A stretch of 64,000 nucleotides of DNA from Lysobacter antibioticus. Lineage in GTDB: Bacteria; Pseudomonadota; Gammaproteobacteria; Xanthomonadales; Xanthomonadaceae. The number at the start of each line of letters is the position of its first letter. The first letter of the stretch is position 1. The notes under the pieces are model-generated. The model was not told the DNA's origin. It saw nothing but the letters and a program-made list of their open reading frames with translations, and searched no databases. Location: NCBI RefSeq assembly GCF_000731095.1, contig NZ_JMTZ01000038.1:37545-101544 (forward strand). The letters are read 5' to 3'. Below, piece after piece: positions 40,410-49,626 of the stretch. Made by a program: the position numbers and the translations under genes.

Positions 40410-41819
40410 TCAGGTGAGCTGCGACTCGAACGCGCGGAAGCGCTTGGGTTCGATGCGGTGCTTGCGCATCAGCTCGAAGAAGGCGCGGCGGTCCTTCTTG
40501 GCCGCCATCGCGGCGTGGGTGACGTTGCCGGCGTGCGCGGCGAGCAGGTGCTCGACGTAGCCGCGCTCGAAGTCTTCGACCACGCGTTGTTTCGCCGCCC
40601 GGAACGAATCGGCGGCCAGGCCGAACGAGCGCGGCAGGGGCAGGTCGGGCGAGGCCGGTTCGATCTCGATGTCTTCTGCGACCAGCACCTGGCCGCTCGA
40701 CAACAGCACCGCGCGCTCGATCACGTGCTTGAGCTCGCGCACGTTGCCGGGCCAATCGTGGCGCAGCAGCCGTTCGAGCGCACCGTAGGAGAAACCGGCA
40801 GGCGCGCGGCCGAATTCGCGGGCGAAATGGGCGGCGAAGTGGCGCGCCAGGATCGGCACGTCCTCCGGCCGTTGCCGCAGCGGCGGCAGAGTGATGTTGA
40901 GGACGTTGAGGCGGTAATACAGGTCCTGTCGGAAGCCGCCGCTCTGCGAGAGCGTGCACAGATTGCAGTTGCTGGCGGCGATCACCCGCAGGTCGGCGTG
41001 ATGGACGGTGTTGGAGCCGACCGGCCGGTATTCGCGTTCCTGCAGGAAGCGCAGCAGCTTGGCCTGCGCCGACAGCGGCAGGCAGTCGACGTCGTCGAGA
41101 AACAGGGTGCCGCCCTCGGCTTCGCGCACCAGGCCCGGGCAGGCGCTGTGGGCATGGGTATAGGCGCCTTTGACGTGGCCGAACAGTTCGTTCTCGACCA
41201 GCTCGACCGGTATGGCGCCGCAGTTGACCGCGACCCAGGGGCGGTCGGCGCGCATCGACAGGTAATGGATGGCCTGCGCGCAGACCTCCTTGCCGGTGCC
41301 GGTCTCGCCGGTGATCAACACGCTGGCGTCGCAGCGGGCCAGGGTCGGCAGACGCGCCGCGATCGCCGCGCAGACCTTGCTGCCGTGGACGAAACCGCGG
41401 ATGTGCGGTTCCTCCTCCTGTACCGGCTCGCCGCGGCAAGGCGCCGCAGCGGTGTGCAGCGCACGATGCAGGCGCACCCGCCATTCCGACACGGTCGAGG
41501 GCAGGGATACGAAGTCCGAGGCGCCGGCCAGGATCAGGGCATCGAGCTCGCTGTCTCCGGCATCGCGGGTCGCCACCACGATCGCCAATTGCGGACGCTC
41601 GTGCCGGATCGCGGCGATCGACTCGGGAATCGTCGCCAGCCCGTCAAGGCCCGGGACCAGGACGATGCCGTCCGCGCTTTGGATCGCCGCCTGCAGATAA
41701 CCCGATGGCGACAGCTCGACCGAGGCGCAACACGACAACGCCGCGAGCACCTCGCGCACGTCGCGCGCTTCTGCAGGCGCGCTTGCGAGCGGAACCACGG
41801 CCCATCGGGGGACTTCCAT
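40410..41819 (-). CDS. Sigma-54-dependent enhancer-binding protein, probable eCIS activator
   Basis: A 469-aa AAA+ transcription activator that would remodel RNA polymerase-RpoN. The N-terminal 125 residues resemble a response-regulator fold, but the phosphorylated Asp segment seems lost (DGIVLVPGLDG). The AAA+ part has Walker A ITGETGTGKEV near 170, Walker B GGTLFLDDVD near 236 and RQDLYYRLNVLNITLPPLR. The usual GAFTGA loop reads GAYTHA. The C-terminus is a Fis-type helix-turn-helix (GNVTHAAMAAKKDRRAFFELMRKH in parts). The ATG at 41819 has GGAGG seven bases upstream; a longer frame from 41933 lacks this. It lies just upstream of a sigma-54 promoter that reads into the eCIS genes. Confidence 0.9.
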   Translation of the reverse strand: MEVPRWAVVPLASAPAEARDVREVLAALSCCASVELSPSGYLQAAIQSADGIVLVPGLDGLATIPESIAAIRHERPQLAIVVATRDAGDSELDALILAGASDFVSLPSTVSEWRVRLHRALHTAAAPCRGEPVQEEEPHIRGFVHGSKVCAAIAARLPTLARCDASVLITGETGTGKEVCAQAIHYLSMRADRPWVAVNCGAIPVELVENELFGHVKGAYTHAHSACPGLVREAEGGTLFLDDVDCLPLSAQAKLLRFLQEREYRPVGSNTVHHADLRVIAASNCNLCTLSQSGGFRQDLYYRLNVLNITLPPLRQRPEDVPILARHFAAHFAREFGRAPAGFSYGALERLLRHDWPGNVRELKHVIERAVLLSSGQVLVAEDIEIEPASPDLPLPRSFGLAADSFRAAKQRVVEDFERGYVEHLLAAHAGNVTHAAMAAKKDRRAFFELMRKHRIEPKRFRAFESQLT

Positions 41820-42130
41820 CGCACGCCTCCATGACCGGGACAGTCCGCCAGATACCCGCGCAACCGACCACGGCGCGGCGCCGTGGGGCGCCAGGCCAAG
41901 CCGGAGGTTTTCGAGGTGTTGCAGGACGATCAACGCGGCGCCATCCCCGCGCCGGTCACGGTGGGGGTGTTCGTTTACGTAACATCGGGGGGATTCCGAC
42001 CGGCGGTAGCGTCTCGCTCCGAGCCAGAAGAGGATCCCGGACGCACCGATGCAGAGGCGAAGTTATCGCTTCAAGGTATTGATAACGATTGAATAATTGG
42101 CCGGGCTCGTCAGCGAGTTCCGTGCTCGAT
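41820..42130. other. Intergenic region between regA-like gene and the sigma-54 activator
   Basis: About 310 bp with no gene that I can support. It holds an inverted repeat GTTATC-N13-GATAAC (42062-42086), without a T-run, just past the end of the response-regulator gene. It also holds a palindromic TTACGTAA core near 41975. One of these could be a terminator-like or operator element. No sigma-70 promoter stands out. Confidence 0.4.
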
Positions 42131-42706
42131 CTACTTAACCCGATGCTTCCCCAGCTTCCGCGCCAGGGTCCTTCGGTGCATCCCCAGCCGCCTGGCGGTC
42201 TCGGAGATGTTGAAGTCGGTTTCGGCGAGCATCTCGTGGATGCGCTCCCACTCGAGGGTCTTGATCGAGGTCTGGCGCTCGGTCAGTTCGACCGTGGCGT
42301 CGCCGCCGGCGCGGCCGAAGGCGGCTTCGATGTCGTCGGTGTTGGAGGGTTTGGCCAGGTAGTGGCAGGCACCGAGCTTGATCGCTTCGACCGCGGTGGC
42401 GATGCTGGCGTAGCCGGTCAGGACCACGATCAGCATGTCCGGGTCGTGGGCGTGCAGGGCTTGCACGCAGGCCAGGCCGGAGTCGCCGCCGGCCAGTTTG
42501 AGGTCGACCACCGCAAAACCGGGCGAGTGTTCGCGCAGCAGGGCATCGACTTCGCCGAGGTCGGTTGCGTTGCGCACCAGATAACCGCGGCGCTCGAACG
42601 AGCGGGTCAGGGTGCGGGCGAAGGCCGCATCGTCTTCGACGATCAGCAGTTCGCGCGGTGCGTCCCGGGGCGGGCCGGGATCTTCACTCTTGAGATCAGG
42701 GCTCAT
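42131..42706 (-). CDS. regA: RegA/ActR/RoxR-type response regulator
   Basis: A 191-aa two-domain regulator. The receiver has the acidic pair (LLIVEDD, 21-27), the phosphorylation site Asp68 in FAVVDLKL, Thr97 in VLTGYAS and Lys119 in YLAKPSN. The C-terminal Fis-type helix-turn-helix (NISETARRLGMHRRTLARKL, about 166-185) is highly typical of the RegA/PrrA/ActR group. These regulators act with RegB to adjust respiratory and energy genes to redox state. Its start overlaps the end of regB by 11 bp. Its target here is probably the cyo operon upstream; that is inference from the locus. Confidence 0.92.
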   Translation of the reverse strand: MSPDLKSEDPGPPRDAPRELLIVEDDAAFARTLTRSFERRGYLVRNATDLGEVDALLREHSPGFAVVDLKLAGGDSGLACVQALHAHDPDMLIVVLTGYASIATAVEAIKLGACHYLAKPSNTDDIEAAFGRAGGDATVELTERQTSIKTLEWERIHEMLAETDFNISETARRLGMHRRTLARKLGKHRVK

Positions 42707-44030
42707 CGGCGGCCTCGACCAGGGTCAGCGCCGACAGCGGCAGGGTCATCGCGACGATGGCGCCGCGCGGGCTGCGGTTCTGCGCGGTGATGCTGCCGCC
42801 GAGGGTGCGGGCGACGTTGAGGGCCAGGAACAGGCCCAGGCCGCCGCCGGGGCGGCCCTTGCTCGACTGATAGGGCTTGCCGAAGTGCGAGAGCATCGCC
42901 GGGGCGAAGCCGGGGCCGATGTCGCTGACCTTCAGCACCAGGCGGTCGTCGTCGCGCGAGGCTTCCAGGCCGATCCAGTCGGGCGAGGCCTCCAGGGCGT
43001 TGTCGAGCACGTTGCAGATCATCTGCTTGAGGCCCGAGTCGGAGATGATCGGCAGATCTTCGCCGAAACCGTTGGCGTAATCGAATCCGCGCACCGGGCG
43101 GGTCGTTCGCCACTCGTCGACCAGTTCGTCGAGGAAGGCGCCGACCGTGGTCTCGGCCGGGGCTTCGCCGCGGGTTTCGCCGGCGGAGAGCAGGATGCCG
43201 GTGACGATGGTCTTGCAGCGATGCAGCTGGGTCTGCATCTCGTCGAGCTCCTGCAGCAACTCGGGTTGCTCGGTGAACGGCGCCATGCGCCGCCAGTCGC
43301 CCAGGATCACCGACAGCGTCGCCAGCGGCGTGCCGAGCTCATGCGCGGCGCCCGAGGCCAGCAGGCCCATGCGCACGATGTGCTCTTCCTCGGCTGCGCG
43401 TTGGCGCAGGTCGGCCAGGCGCGCGTCGCGGGCGCGCAGGATGCGGCCGATGCGGGTGATGAACACCACCAGCAAGGTGGCGTTGAGGACGAAGCACAGC
43501 AGCATGCCCTGGACGTAAGGGTCGGCGAGGCCGCGGGTCGGGTCGGCCGGAATCACCACGGGCCCGGCGAACATGGTCAGGGCGATGAAGCAGGCGCTGG
43601 TCGCGAACACCACCGCCCAACTCGCCCACGAGCGCAGCAACACCGCGGCCAGCGCGACCTGCAGCAGGTACAGGAACACGAACGGATTGGCGGCGCCGCC
43701 GCTCAGGTATAGCTGCGCGGTCAGGGTGACCACGTCGACCAGCAGGGCGAGGAACAGGGCGCCGTTGGTGACCTTCTCGCGGTGCCGCCAGCGCAGCAGG
43801 CTGACCAGGTTGAACGCGGCCAGGCAGGCCAAGACGATCGCCATCGGCGCCAGCGGTAGGGCGATGCCGAAGGCGAAATGGACGAAGACGATGGTCGCGA
43901 CCTGGCCGATCACCGCGATCCAGCGCAACTGGATCAGCTGATGCATGTTCTTGACCCCGGCGCTGTCGCGCGAGGCCGTCGAGGCGGGCGCTTCGGCGTC
44001 GAGCGTGCGGGGTAGCGGCAAATCCTGCAT
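42696..44030 (-). CDS. regB: RegB/PrrB/RoxS-type redox sensor histidine kinase
   Basis: A 444-aa membrane kinase. About six hydrophobic segments span residues 35-195, and the quinone-sensing motif GGAANPFVFLYLLQ (about 111-124) typical of RegB lies inside them. The H-box is SGAAHELGTPLATLS with His230 as phosphoacceptor. A cysteine at 272 (LHRCKTIV) sits in the dimerisation region, near where RegB has its redox-active cysteine. The ATP-binding part has NVLDNALEASP, DIGPGF and GGGLGLFLA. It starts 9 bp after the SURF1 gene and overlaps regA, so all three are probably co-transcribed. Confidence 0.93.
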   Translation of the reverse strand: MQDLPLPRTLDAEAPASTASRDSAGVKNMHQLIQLRWIAVIGQVATIVFVHFAFGIALPLAPMAIVLACLAAFNLVSLLRWRHREKVTNGALFLALLVDVVTLTAQLYLSGGAANPFVFLYLLQVALAAVLLRSWASWAVVFATSACFIALTMFAGPVVIPADPTRGLADPYVQGMLLCFVLNATLLVVFITRIGRILRARDARLADLRQRAAEEEHIVRMGLLASGAAHELGTPLATLSVILGDWRRMAPFTEQPELLQELDEMQTQLHRCKTIVTGILLSAGETRGEAPAETTVGAFLDELVDEWRTTRPVRGFDYANGFGEDLPIISDSGLKQMICNVLDNALEASPDWIGLEASRDDDRLVLKVSDIGPGFAPAMLSHFGKPYQSSKGRPGGGLGLFLALNVARTLGGSITAQNRSPRGAIVAMTLPLSALTLVEAADEP

Positions 44031-44039
44031 CGGCGGCCC

Positions 44040-44819
44040 TCAGCGGATGTCGTCGAGCGACGCGGCGGCGCGACGGCGCCGACGTTCTTCCAGCGCCACC
44101 CGCCATGCGGCGGCAGCGACCATCAGGGCCAGCCCGAACCAGGTCAGCGCATAGACCAGATGGTTGTTGGGAAACTTTATCACCGTCAGTCCGCCGACCG
44201 GCCAGGCCGGCTCGGCGTTGGCGGCGACAGGGGGCTCGTCGTGGCGGTCGGCGTCGACGAAGTAGGGCGCGACGCGCTGCAGGCCGCGGGCGGCGGCGAT
44301 GGCGGCCACGTCGCGCGAGTACCAGCGATCCTGCTGCGGCGCGTTCTTGCGCAGGAAGCCACCGCCGGGTTCGCTGAGGCGCAGCAGGCCGGTGACCCGG
44401 GTGTCGGCCGAAGCGGCCGCGGCAGCGGCTTCGCGCTTGCCCGGGACGAAGCCGCGGTTGACGAGCACGATCGGGCCGGCGTCGGTCTGGAAGGGAGTCA
44501 TCAGCCAGAAACCGGGGCCGATCGCGGTCACGGCCTGGACCAGGCTGTCTTTTCCGCCCAGATAACGGCCTTCGAGCTGGACGTGGCGATATTCGTCGCG
44601 GGCGGCGCAGACCTGGGGCCAATCGGCCGGCCCGGGCGCCGCGCCCGGCGGCGCATGTACGCGCGTTTCGACGCGTTCGATCAGATCGAGCTTCCAGGCG
44701 CGGCGTTGCACCTGCCAGCCGCCGAGGGCGATCAGGCCGAGGAAGGCGGCTAGAAAGACCGACGACAGGACCGCCAGGGCGAAGCGGCTGCGCGGGCGCT
44801 TGGCGGTGTTCGCGGTCAT
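44040..44819 (-). CDS. SURF1-family cytochrome oxidase assembly protein
   Basis: A 259-aa membrane protein with the SURF1 layout: one N-terminal membrane helix (SSVFLAAFLGLIALGGWQVQRRAWK in parts, with the GxWQxxRxxxK signature) and one C-terminal helix (LVYALTWFGLALMVAAAAW). Between them is a periplasmic domain with VLVNRGFVPG. SURF1 helps insert haem into haem-copper oxidases. Its neighbours, cyoABCD upstream and regBA downstream, fit that role. It follows a 345-bp gap that holds a REP pair and the heptamer repeats. Confidence 0.92.
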   Translation of the reverse strand: MTANTAKRPRSRFALAVLSSVFLAAFLGLIALGGWQVQRRAWKLDLIERVETRVHAPPGAAPGPADWPQVCAARDEYRHVQLEGRYLGGKDSLVQAVTAIGPGFWLMTPFQTDAGPIVLVNRGFVPGKREAAAAAASADTRVTGLLRLSEPGGGFLRKNAPQQDRWYSRDVAAIAAARGLQRVAPYFVDADRHDEPPVAANAEPAWPVGGLTVIKFPNNHLVYALTWFGLALMVAAAAWRVALEERRRRRAAASLDDIR

Positions 44820-44904
44820 GGTCGGGGCCTCTTCATGGATCGCCGATAGGGCGTTCGGTGTTGCTCGATTTCAAGCTCGTGCAGCGGCCTACGTACTCCT
44901 CATC

Positions 44905-44990
44905 CGTCATCCCCGCGAAGGCGGGGATCCCGAGACTTCAGAGTCATGTCGCGGTGAAACCCTGGGTTCCCGCCTTCGCGGGAACGACGG
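44905..44990. repeat. REP/REPIN-type inverted pair
   Basis: CGTCATCCCCGCGAAGGCGGGG at 44905-44926 and its inverted counterpart TTCCCGCCTTCGCGGGAACG at 44967-44986 form an inverted pair. Each is itself a palindrome (CCCGC-GAAG-GCGGG type). This is the extragenic palindrome family common in xanthomonads. The two copies could also pair with each other as a long hairpin between cyoD and the SURF1 gene. Confidence 0.8.
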
Positions 44991-45028
44991 GCAAAAAGAA
45001 CACGGCGAGAACCGAAGACCCGAAACTC

Positions 45029-45166
45029 GATTCCCGATTCCCGATTCCCGATTCCCGATTCCCAATTCCCAATTCCCAATTCCCGATTCCCGATTCCCAA
45101 TTCCCGATTCCCGAATCCCGAATCCCGAATCCCGAATCCCGAATCCCGAATCCCGAATCCCGAATC
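45029..45166. repeat. Heptanucleotide tandem repeats, about 20 copies
   Basis: A 138-bp tract of 7-base units. The units drift along the tract from GATTCCC through AATTCCC to GAATCCC. It begins about 40 bp after the REP pair and ends inside the stop codon of cyoD (TGA at 45167-45165), so on the minus strand the tract starts exactly where translation of cyoD stops. Copy number in such tracts often varies between strains. Confidence 0.92.
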
Positions 45167-45560
45167 AAGGCATGTTGCGCATGTCGTGCGGTGCCATCGG
45201 CATCATGTTGACGTTGAGGTGGTGCATGACCCACAAGGAACCGGCCAGCAGGATCACCACCAACACCAGGGTGAAGATCAGCGCGAGCATGTTCCAGCCG
45301 CCCTCCGACTTGGTGTTCATGTGCAGGAAATACACCATGTGCACGACGATCTGGACCACGGCGAAGGCCAGCACCACGAAGGCGGCGGTGCCGGAGTTCG
45401 GGATCACCTTGGCCATGATCAGCCAGAACGGAATCGCGGTCAGCACCACCGACAGCAGGAAGCCGATGGTGTAGCTGCCGACGCTGCCGTGGGCGCCGTC
45501 GTCGTGGTCGTCATGGCCGTGGCCATGATCGTGCGCGGCGTGAGTGGTGGGCTCGGTCAC
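45165..45560 (-). CDS. cyoD: Cytochrome bo3 ubiquinol oxidase subunit IV
   Basis: A 131-aa protein with three membrane helices ([42 protein letters not shown] in parts, and [21 protein letters not shown] in parts) as in CyoD. The N-terminus is His/Asp-rich ([15 protein letters not shown]), a metal-binding-like stretch. The start is a GTG at 45560 that overlaps the cyoC stop as GTGA; a longer frame upstream is shadow. Its stop codon is formed by the edge of the heptamer tract. It probably stabilises the CuB site of the oxidase. Confidence 0.93.
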   Translation of the reverse strand: MTEPTTHAAHDHGHGHDDHDDGAHGSVGSYTIGFLLSVVLTAIPFWLIMAKVIPNSGTAAFVVLAFAVVQIVVHMVYFLHMNTKSEGGWNMLALIFTLVLVVILLAGSLWVMHHLNVNMMPMAPHDMRNMP

Positions 45561-46192
45561 GGCAGCACTCCCATCAGGTAAACGAAGGTGAAGACGCCGA
45601 TCCAGACGACGTCGAGGAAATGCCAGAACATCGACAGGCACAGCAGGCGGCGGCGGTTTTCGGCGGTCAGGCCGTGCTTGCCGACCTGCACCATCAAGGT
45701 GACCAGCCAGACGATGCCGAAGGTGACGTGCAGGCCGTGGGTGCCGACCAGGGCGAAGAACGAGGACAGGAACGCGCTGCGCTGCGGGCCGGCGCCTTCA
45801 TGGATCAGGTGGGCGAACTCGTACAGTTCCAAGCCGATGAAGGCCAGGCCGAACAAGCCGGTGATCGCCAGCCAGCCCTGCACCGCGGCGATCTTGCGCT
45901 TCTGCATCGCGATCATCGCGAAGCCATAGGTGATCGACGACAGCAACAGCATCGAGGTGTTGATCGCGACCAGTTGCAGGTCGAACAGGTCGGCGCCGGA
46001 CGGGCCGGCGGCGTAGCTGCGGCCCAGCACGCCGTAGACCGCGAACAGGCAGGCGAACACCAGACAGTCGCTCATCAGGTAGAGCCAGAACCCGAGCAGG
46101 GTGCCGTTCTCCGGATGGTGCTTGCCCTTGAGGTCGAAGAAGACCGGGCGCCCGTCGGGCGTGTGGGTGGCGATGGCGTGGGCGTCAGACAT
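45557..46192 (-). CDS. cyoC: Cytochrome bo3 ubiquinol oxidase subunit III
   Basis: A 211-aa protein with five membrane helices, typical of Cyo[61 protein letters not shown] in parts, and [20 protein letters not shown] at the end. It overlaps cyoB by 8 bp and cyoD by 4 bp. It is part of the inner-membrane proton-pumping quinol oxidase. Confidence 0.95.
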   Translation of the reverse strand: MSDAHAIATHTPDGRPVFFDLKGKHHPENGTLLGFWLYLMSDCLVFACLFAVYGVLGRSYAAGPSGADLFDLQLVAINTSMLLLSSITYGFAMIAMQKRKIAAVQGWLAITGLFGLAFIGLELYEFAHLIHEGAGPQRSAFLSSFFALVGTHGLHVTFGIVWLVTLMVQVGKHGLTAENRRRLLCLSMFWHFLDVVWIGVFTFVYLMGVLP

Positions 46193-48191
46193 GGGCGGCG
46201 GCCAGTTGTTGCGTGCGCTTGGCTTCGGTGGCGGTCACTTGCTCCGCCGGGATGTAGTAGTCGCGCTTGTAGTTGAAGGTGTGGACGATGGCGGCGACCA
46301 GCATGGCGGCGAAGGACAGGCCGGCGACCAGCCACATCTGCCAGATCAGGGCGAACGCACACAGCGTGCTGAGCCCTGCGATGACCACGCCCGCGGCGGT
46401 GTTCTTGGGCATGTGGATCGGCAGGAAGCCCGAGGTCGGACGCTGGTAACCGCGCTGCTTCATGTCGTGCCAGGCGTCGTTGTCGTGCACCACCGGGGTG
46501 AAGGCGAAGTTGTAATCCGGCGGCGGCGAGGAGGTCGACCACTCCAGGGTGCGGCCCTGCCAGGGATCGCCGGTCTCGTCGCGCAGCTCGTGGCGGCGGC
46601 GGATGCTGACCACGAACTGGATCAACATGCAGGCGATGCCGATGGCGATCAGCACCGCGCCGAAGGCGGCGATGACGAACCAGATCTGCAGCGATTGGTC
46701 CTCGAAGTGACTCATGCGCCGGGTCACGCCCATCAGGCCGAGCACGTACAGCGGCATGAAGGCGAAGAAGAAGCCGGTGATCCAGAACCAGAACGAGCAC
46801 TTGCCCCAGAACGGGTCGAGCTTGAAGCCGAAGGCCTTGGGCCACCAGAAGTTGATGCCGGCGAACAGGCCGAACAGCACGCCGCCGATGATCACGTTAT
46901 GGAAGTGAGCGATCAGGAACAGGCTGTTGTGCAGGACGAAGTCGGCCGGCGGCACCGCCAGCAACACACCGGTCATGCCGCCGATGGTGAAGGTGACCAT
47001 GAAGCCGATCGTCCACAGCATCGGCACCTCGAAGCGGATGCGGCCGCGGTACATGGTGAACAGCCAGTTGAAGATCTTCGCGCCCGTCGGGATCGAGATG
47101 ATCATCGTGGTGATGCCGAAGAACGAGTTGACGCTGGCGCCCGAGCCCATGGTGAAGAAGTGGTGCAGCCACACCAGGTAGGACAGGATGGTGATGACCA
47201 CCGTCGCATAGACCATCGAGGCATAGCCGAACAGGCGCTTGCCGCTGTAGGTCGAGACGATCTCGGAGAAGATGCCGAAGCACGGCAGGATCAGGATGTA
47301 GACCTCCGGGTGGCCCCAGATCCAGATCAGGTTCACGTACATCATGGGGTTGCCGCCCAGATCGTTCGTGAAGAAGTTGGTGCCGGCGTAGCGGTCGAGC
47401 GAGAGCAGCAACAGCACCGCGGTGAGCACCGGGAACGCCGCCACGATCAGCACGTTGGTGCACAGCGAGGTCCAGGTGAACACCGGCATCTTCATCATGC
47501 TCATGCCCGGCGCGCGCATCTTGACGATGGTCGCGATCAGGTTGATGCCCGATAGCAAGGTGCCGACGCCGGCGATCTGCAGCGCCCATATGTAGTAGTC
47601 GACGCCGACCCCGGGACTGTAGGCGATGCCCGACAGCGGCGGATACGCCAGCCAGCCGGTCTTGGCGAACTCGCCGACGAACAGCGAGACCATCACCAGG
47701 GCCGCGCCGCAGGCGGTCATCCAGAAGCTGAAGTTGTTGAGGAACGGAAACGCGACGTCGCGCGCGCCGATCTGCAGCGGCACGACGTAGTTCATGAAGC
47801 CGGTGACCAGCGGCATGGCCACGAAGAAGATCATGATCACGCCGTGGGCGGTGAAGACCTGGTCGTAGTGTTCGGGCGGCAGGTAGCCGGCGTTGTCGCC
47901 GAACGCCATCGCCTGCTGCAGGCGCATCATGATCGCGTCGGCGAAGCCGCGCATCAGCATGATCAGGCCCAGCACGATGTACATGATGCCGATCTTCTTG
48001 TGATCGATGCTGGTGAACCACTCGTTCCAGAGATAGCCCCAGAGCTTGTAGCGGGTGATCGCGGCGACCACGGCAAGGCCGCCCAGCACGACCATGGCGA
48101 AGGTCGCGATCAGGATCGGTTCGTGCAGCGGGATCGAGTCCCAGGTAAGCCGGCCGAAGATCAGCGTGGCGAGGTTGGATTGGTCAGACAT
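46185..48191 (-). CDS. cyoB: Cytochrome bo3 ubiquinol oxidase subunit I
   Basis: A 668-aa haem-copper oxidase subunit I with 15 or so membrane helices. The haem and CuB ligands are visible: [11 protein letters not shown] (low-spin haem His), [14 protein letters not shown] (CuB His and the cross-linked Tyr region), [10 protein letters not shown] (two CuB His) and [12 protein letters not shown] (haem o and b His). It reduces oxygen to water and pumps protons. The gene follows cyoA by 72 bp. Length matches CyoB. Confidence 0.97.
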   Translation of the reverse strand: MSDQSNLATLIFGRLTWDSIPLHEPILIATFAMVVLGGLAVVAAITRYKLWGYLWNEWFTSIDHKKIGIMYIVLGLIMLMRGFADAIMMRLQQAMAFGDNAGYLPPEHYDQVFTAHGVIMIFFVAMPLVTGFMNYVVPLQIGARDVAFPFLNNFSFWMTACGAALVMVSLFVGEFAKTGWLAYPPLSGIAYSPGVGVDYYIWALQIAGVGTLLSGINLIATIVKMRAPGMSMMKMPVFTWTSLCTNVLIVAAFPVLTAVLLLLSLDRYAGTNFFTNDLGGNPMMYVNLIWIWGHPEVYILILPCFGIFSEIVSTYSGKRLFGYASMVYATVVITILSYLVWLHHFFTMGSGASVNSFFGITTMIISIPTGAKIFNWLFTMYRGRIRFEVPMLWTIGFMVTFTIGGMTGVLLAVPPADFVLHNSLFLIAHFHNVIIGGVLFGLFAGINFWWPKAFGFKLDPFWGKCSFWFWITGFFFAFMPLYVLGLMGVTRRMSHFEDQSLQIWFVIAAFGAVLIAIGIACMLIQFVVSIRRRHELRDETGDPWQGRTLEWSTSSPPPDYNFAFTPVVHDNDAWHDMKQRGYQRPTSGFLPIHMPKNTAAGVVIAGLSTLCAFALIWQMWLVAGLSFAAMLVAAIVHTFNYKRDYYIPAEQVTATEAKRTQQLAAAHV

Positions 48192-48263
48192 CTCGACTCC
48201 AGAAGTCCGCGGGCGGACTCGGCGCGCGTTCGGCGCGCCCGGTGAATGCGTTTACGAAACAGG

Positions 48264-49328
48264 TCAGGGGGCGAGCGTGGCCACGCCCAGGGGCGAGCCG
48301 GCCGAGGGTTCGGTCAGGCACATCGCCGAGGTCACCACCGGGCCGCCGCGCAGGTCGCCCTTGCGGCGCGGCGCGAGCGCATCGGTGTTGAGGCCGAGGC
48401 CGCCGCCGGCGTCGATGGCCATCATCTCGTCCATGCACATCTTGCTGCTGTCGACGCAGCGGTTGAGGATCGCCTTGTACAGGCCGGGGGCGACGCTGGC
48501 GTAGCGGCGCACCGGTTCCTTCTCGCTGGGCTTTTCCAGTTCCAGGTAGCCGGCGCGCTCGAGCGTCGCACCGCTGGCGCGATTCTTCGCCACCCAGGCA
48601 TCGAAGCCGGCCTGATCGAGGCCGTGGAAACGGAAGCGCATGTGCGAGAAACCGGCGCCGCTGTAGTTGGCCGAGAAGCCTTCGTAGTCGCCCGGCTTGT
48701 TCATCACCGCGTGCAACTGCGTTTCCATGCCGGGCATGGCGTAGATCTGTCCGGCCAGCGCCGGGATGTAGAACGAGTTCATCACCGTGGAGGCGGTGAT
48801 CTTGAACTGGATCGGGCGATCGACCGGCGCGGCGAGTTCGTTGACCGTGGCGATGTTCTGCTCGGGATAGAGGAACAGCCACTTCCAGTCCAGCGCCACC
48901 ACCTCGACCACCAGCGGTTTCACGTCGGCCGGCACCGGACGGTTCTTGGCGATGCGGTCGAGCGGGCGATAGGGATCAAGCGTGTGCGTGCTCATCCAGG
49001 TGATCGCGCCGAGCGCGATGATGATCAGCAGCGGCGCGGCCCAGATCAGCAGCTCGAGCTGGGTCGAATGATCCCAGTCAGGCTTGTAGGTGGCCTTGGT
49101 GTTGGAGGCGCGGTAACGCCAGGCGAAATACAGGGTCAGCGCGATCACCGGCACGATGATCAGCAGCATCAACACGGTCGACACCACGATCAGGTCGCCT
49201 TGCTGCGCGGCGACGTCGCCGGGCGCGTTCAGCAAGATCGTGTTGCAGCCGGCCAGCGGCAGGATGGCCGCGGCCATCAACAGGCGGCGGAGCAGGGACG
49301 GGCGGAGCAGGGGTTCGATGGCGGTCAT
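48264..49328 (-). CDS. cyoA: Cytochrome bo3 ubiquinol oxidase subunit II (lipoprotein)
   Basis: A 354-aa protein with a lipoprotein signal (LLMAAAILPLAGCNTIL, lipid-modified Cys near 28), two membrane helices and a periplasmic cupredoxin-like domain. The CuA ligands of cytochrome c oxidases are absent, and FYIPALAGQIYAMPGMETQLHAV in parts follows the CyoA pattern, so it uses quinol. It is the first gene of the cyo operon. The ATG at 49328 lacks a good Shine-Dalgarno. Confidence 0.94.
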   Translation of the reverse strand: MTAIEPLLRPSLLRRLLMAAAILPLAGCNTILLNAPGDVAAQQGDLIVVSTVLMLLIIVPVIALTLYFAWRYRASNTKATYKPDWDHSTQLELLIWAAPLLIIIALGAITWMSTHTLDPYRPLDRIAKNRPVPADVKPLVVEVVALDWKWLFLYPEQNIATVNELAAPVDRPIQFKITASTVMNSFYIPALAGQIYAMPGMETQLHAVMNKPGDYEGFSANYSGAGFSHMRFRFHGLDQAGFDAWVAKNRASGATLERAGYLELEKPSEKEPVRRYASVAPGLYKAILNRCVDSSKMCMDEMMAIDAGGGLGLNTDALAPRRKGDLRGGPVVTSAMCLTEPSAGSPLGVATLAP

Positions 49329-49626
49329 CTAAGGAGCAAGCAGCACGATCGAGGCCGCGGCAGTCGCGGCGATGCGCGCACTGTAGAGGCGCAGGACTGT
49401 GACGACGATTGGACGTTTTGTCCTATGGCAGCGCCGCGCCGGTGGTGGGAAGCTAGCGTCGTCCCGGTAGCCGGGCGCTCGTCCTTTGCCGCATTTGGGG
49501 CCTGGGGCGTCGTTTCCGGTTCCGTCGCCGTCGGACGCGCTTTAACTGAACGTACCCGCCTGTTTAGGCACAGTGTCCGGGCCCGGTCGTCACGACCGTG
49601 CCGCGGCGCCCACCACCGAATCGACG
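49329..49626. other. Divergent intergenic region between cyoA and the MFS gene
   Basis: About 298 bp that must hold the cyo promoter (minus strand) and that of the transporter (plus strand). A dyad GGAC-GTTTT-GTCC lies at 49411-49423, about 85 bp upstream of cyoA, and could be an operator. I see no convincing -35/-10 pair on either strand and no gene. Confidence 0.4.

Noticed and set aside
41970..41985. Palindrome TTACGTAA as a specific operator
   Set aside because: An 8-base palindrome alone occurs by chance and there is no second copy or clear promoter nearby.
45029..45166. CRISPR array
   Set aside because: The units are 7 bases with no spacers and no cas genes nearby; it is a simple heptamer tandem repeat.
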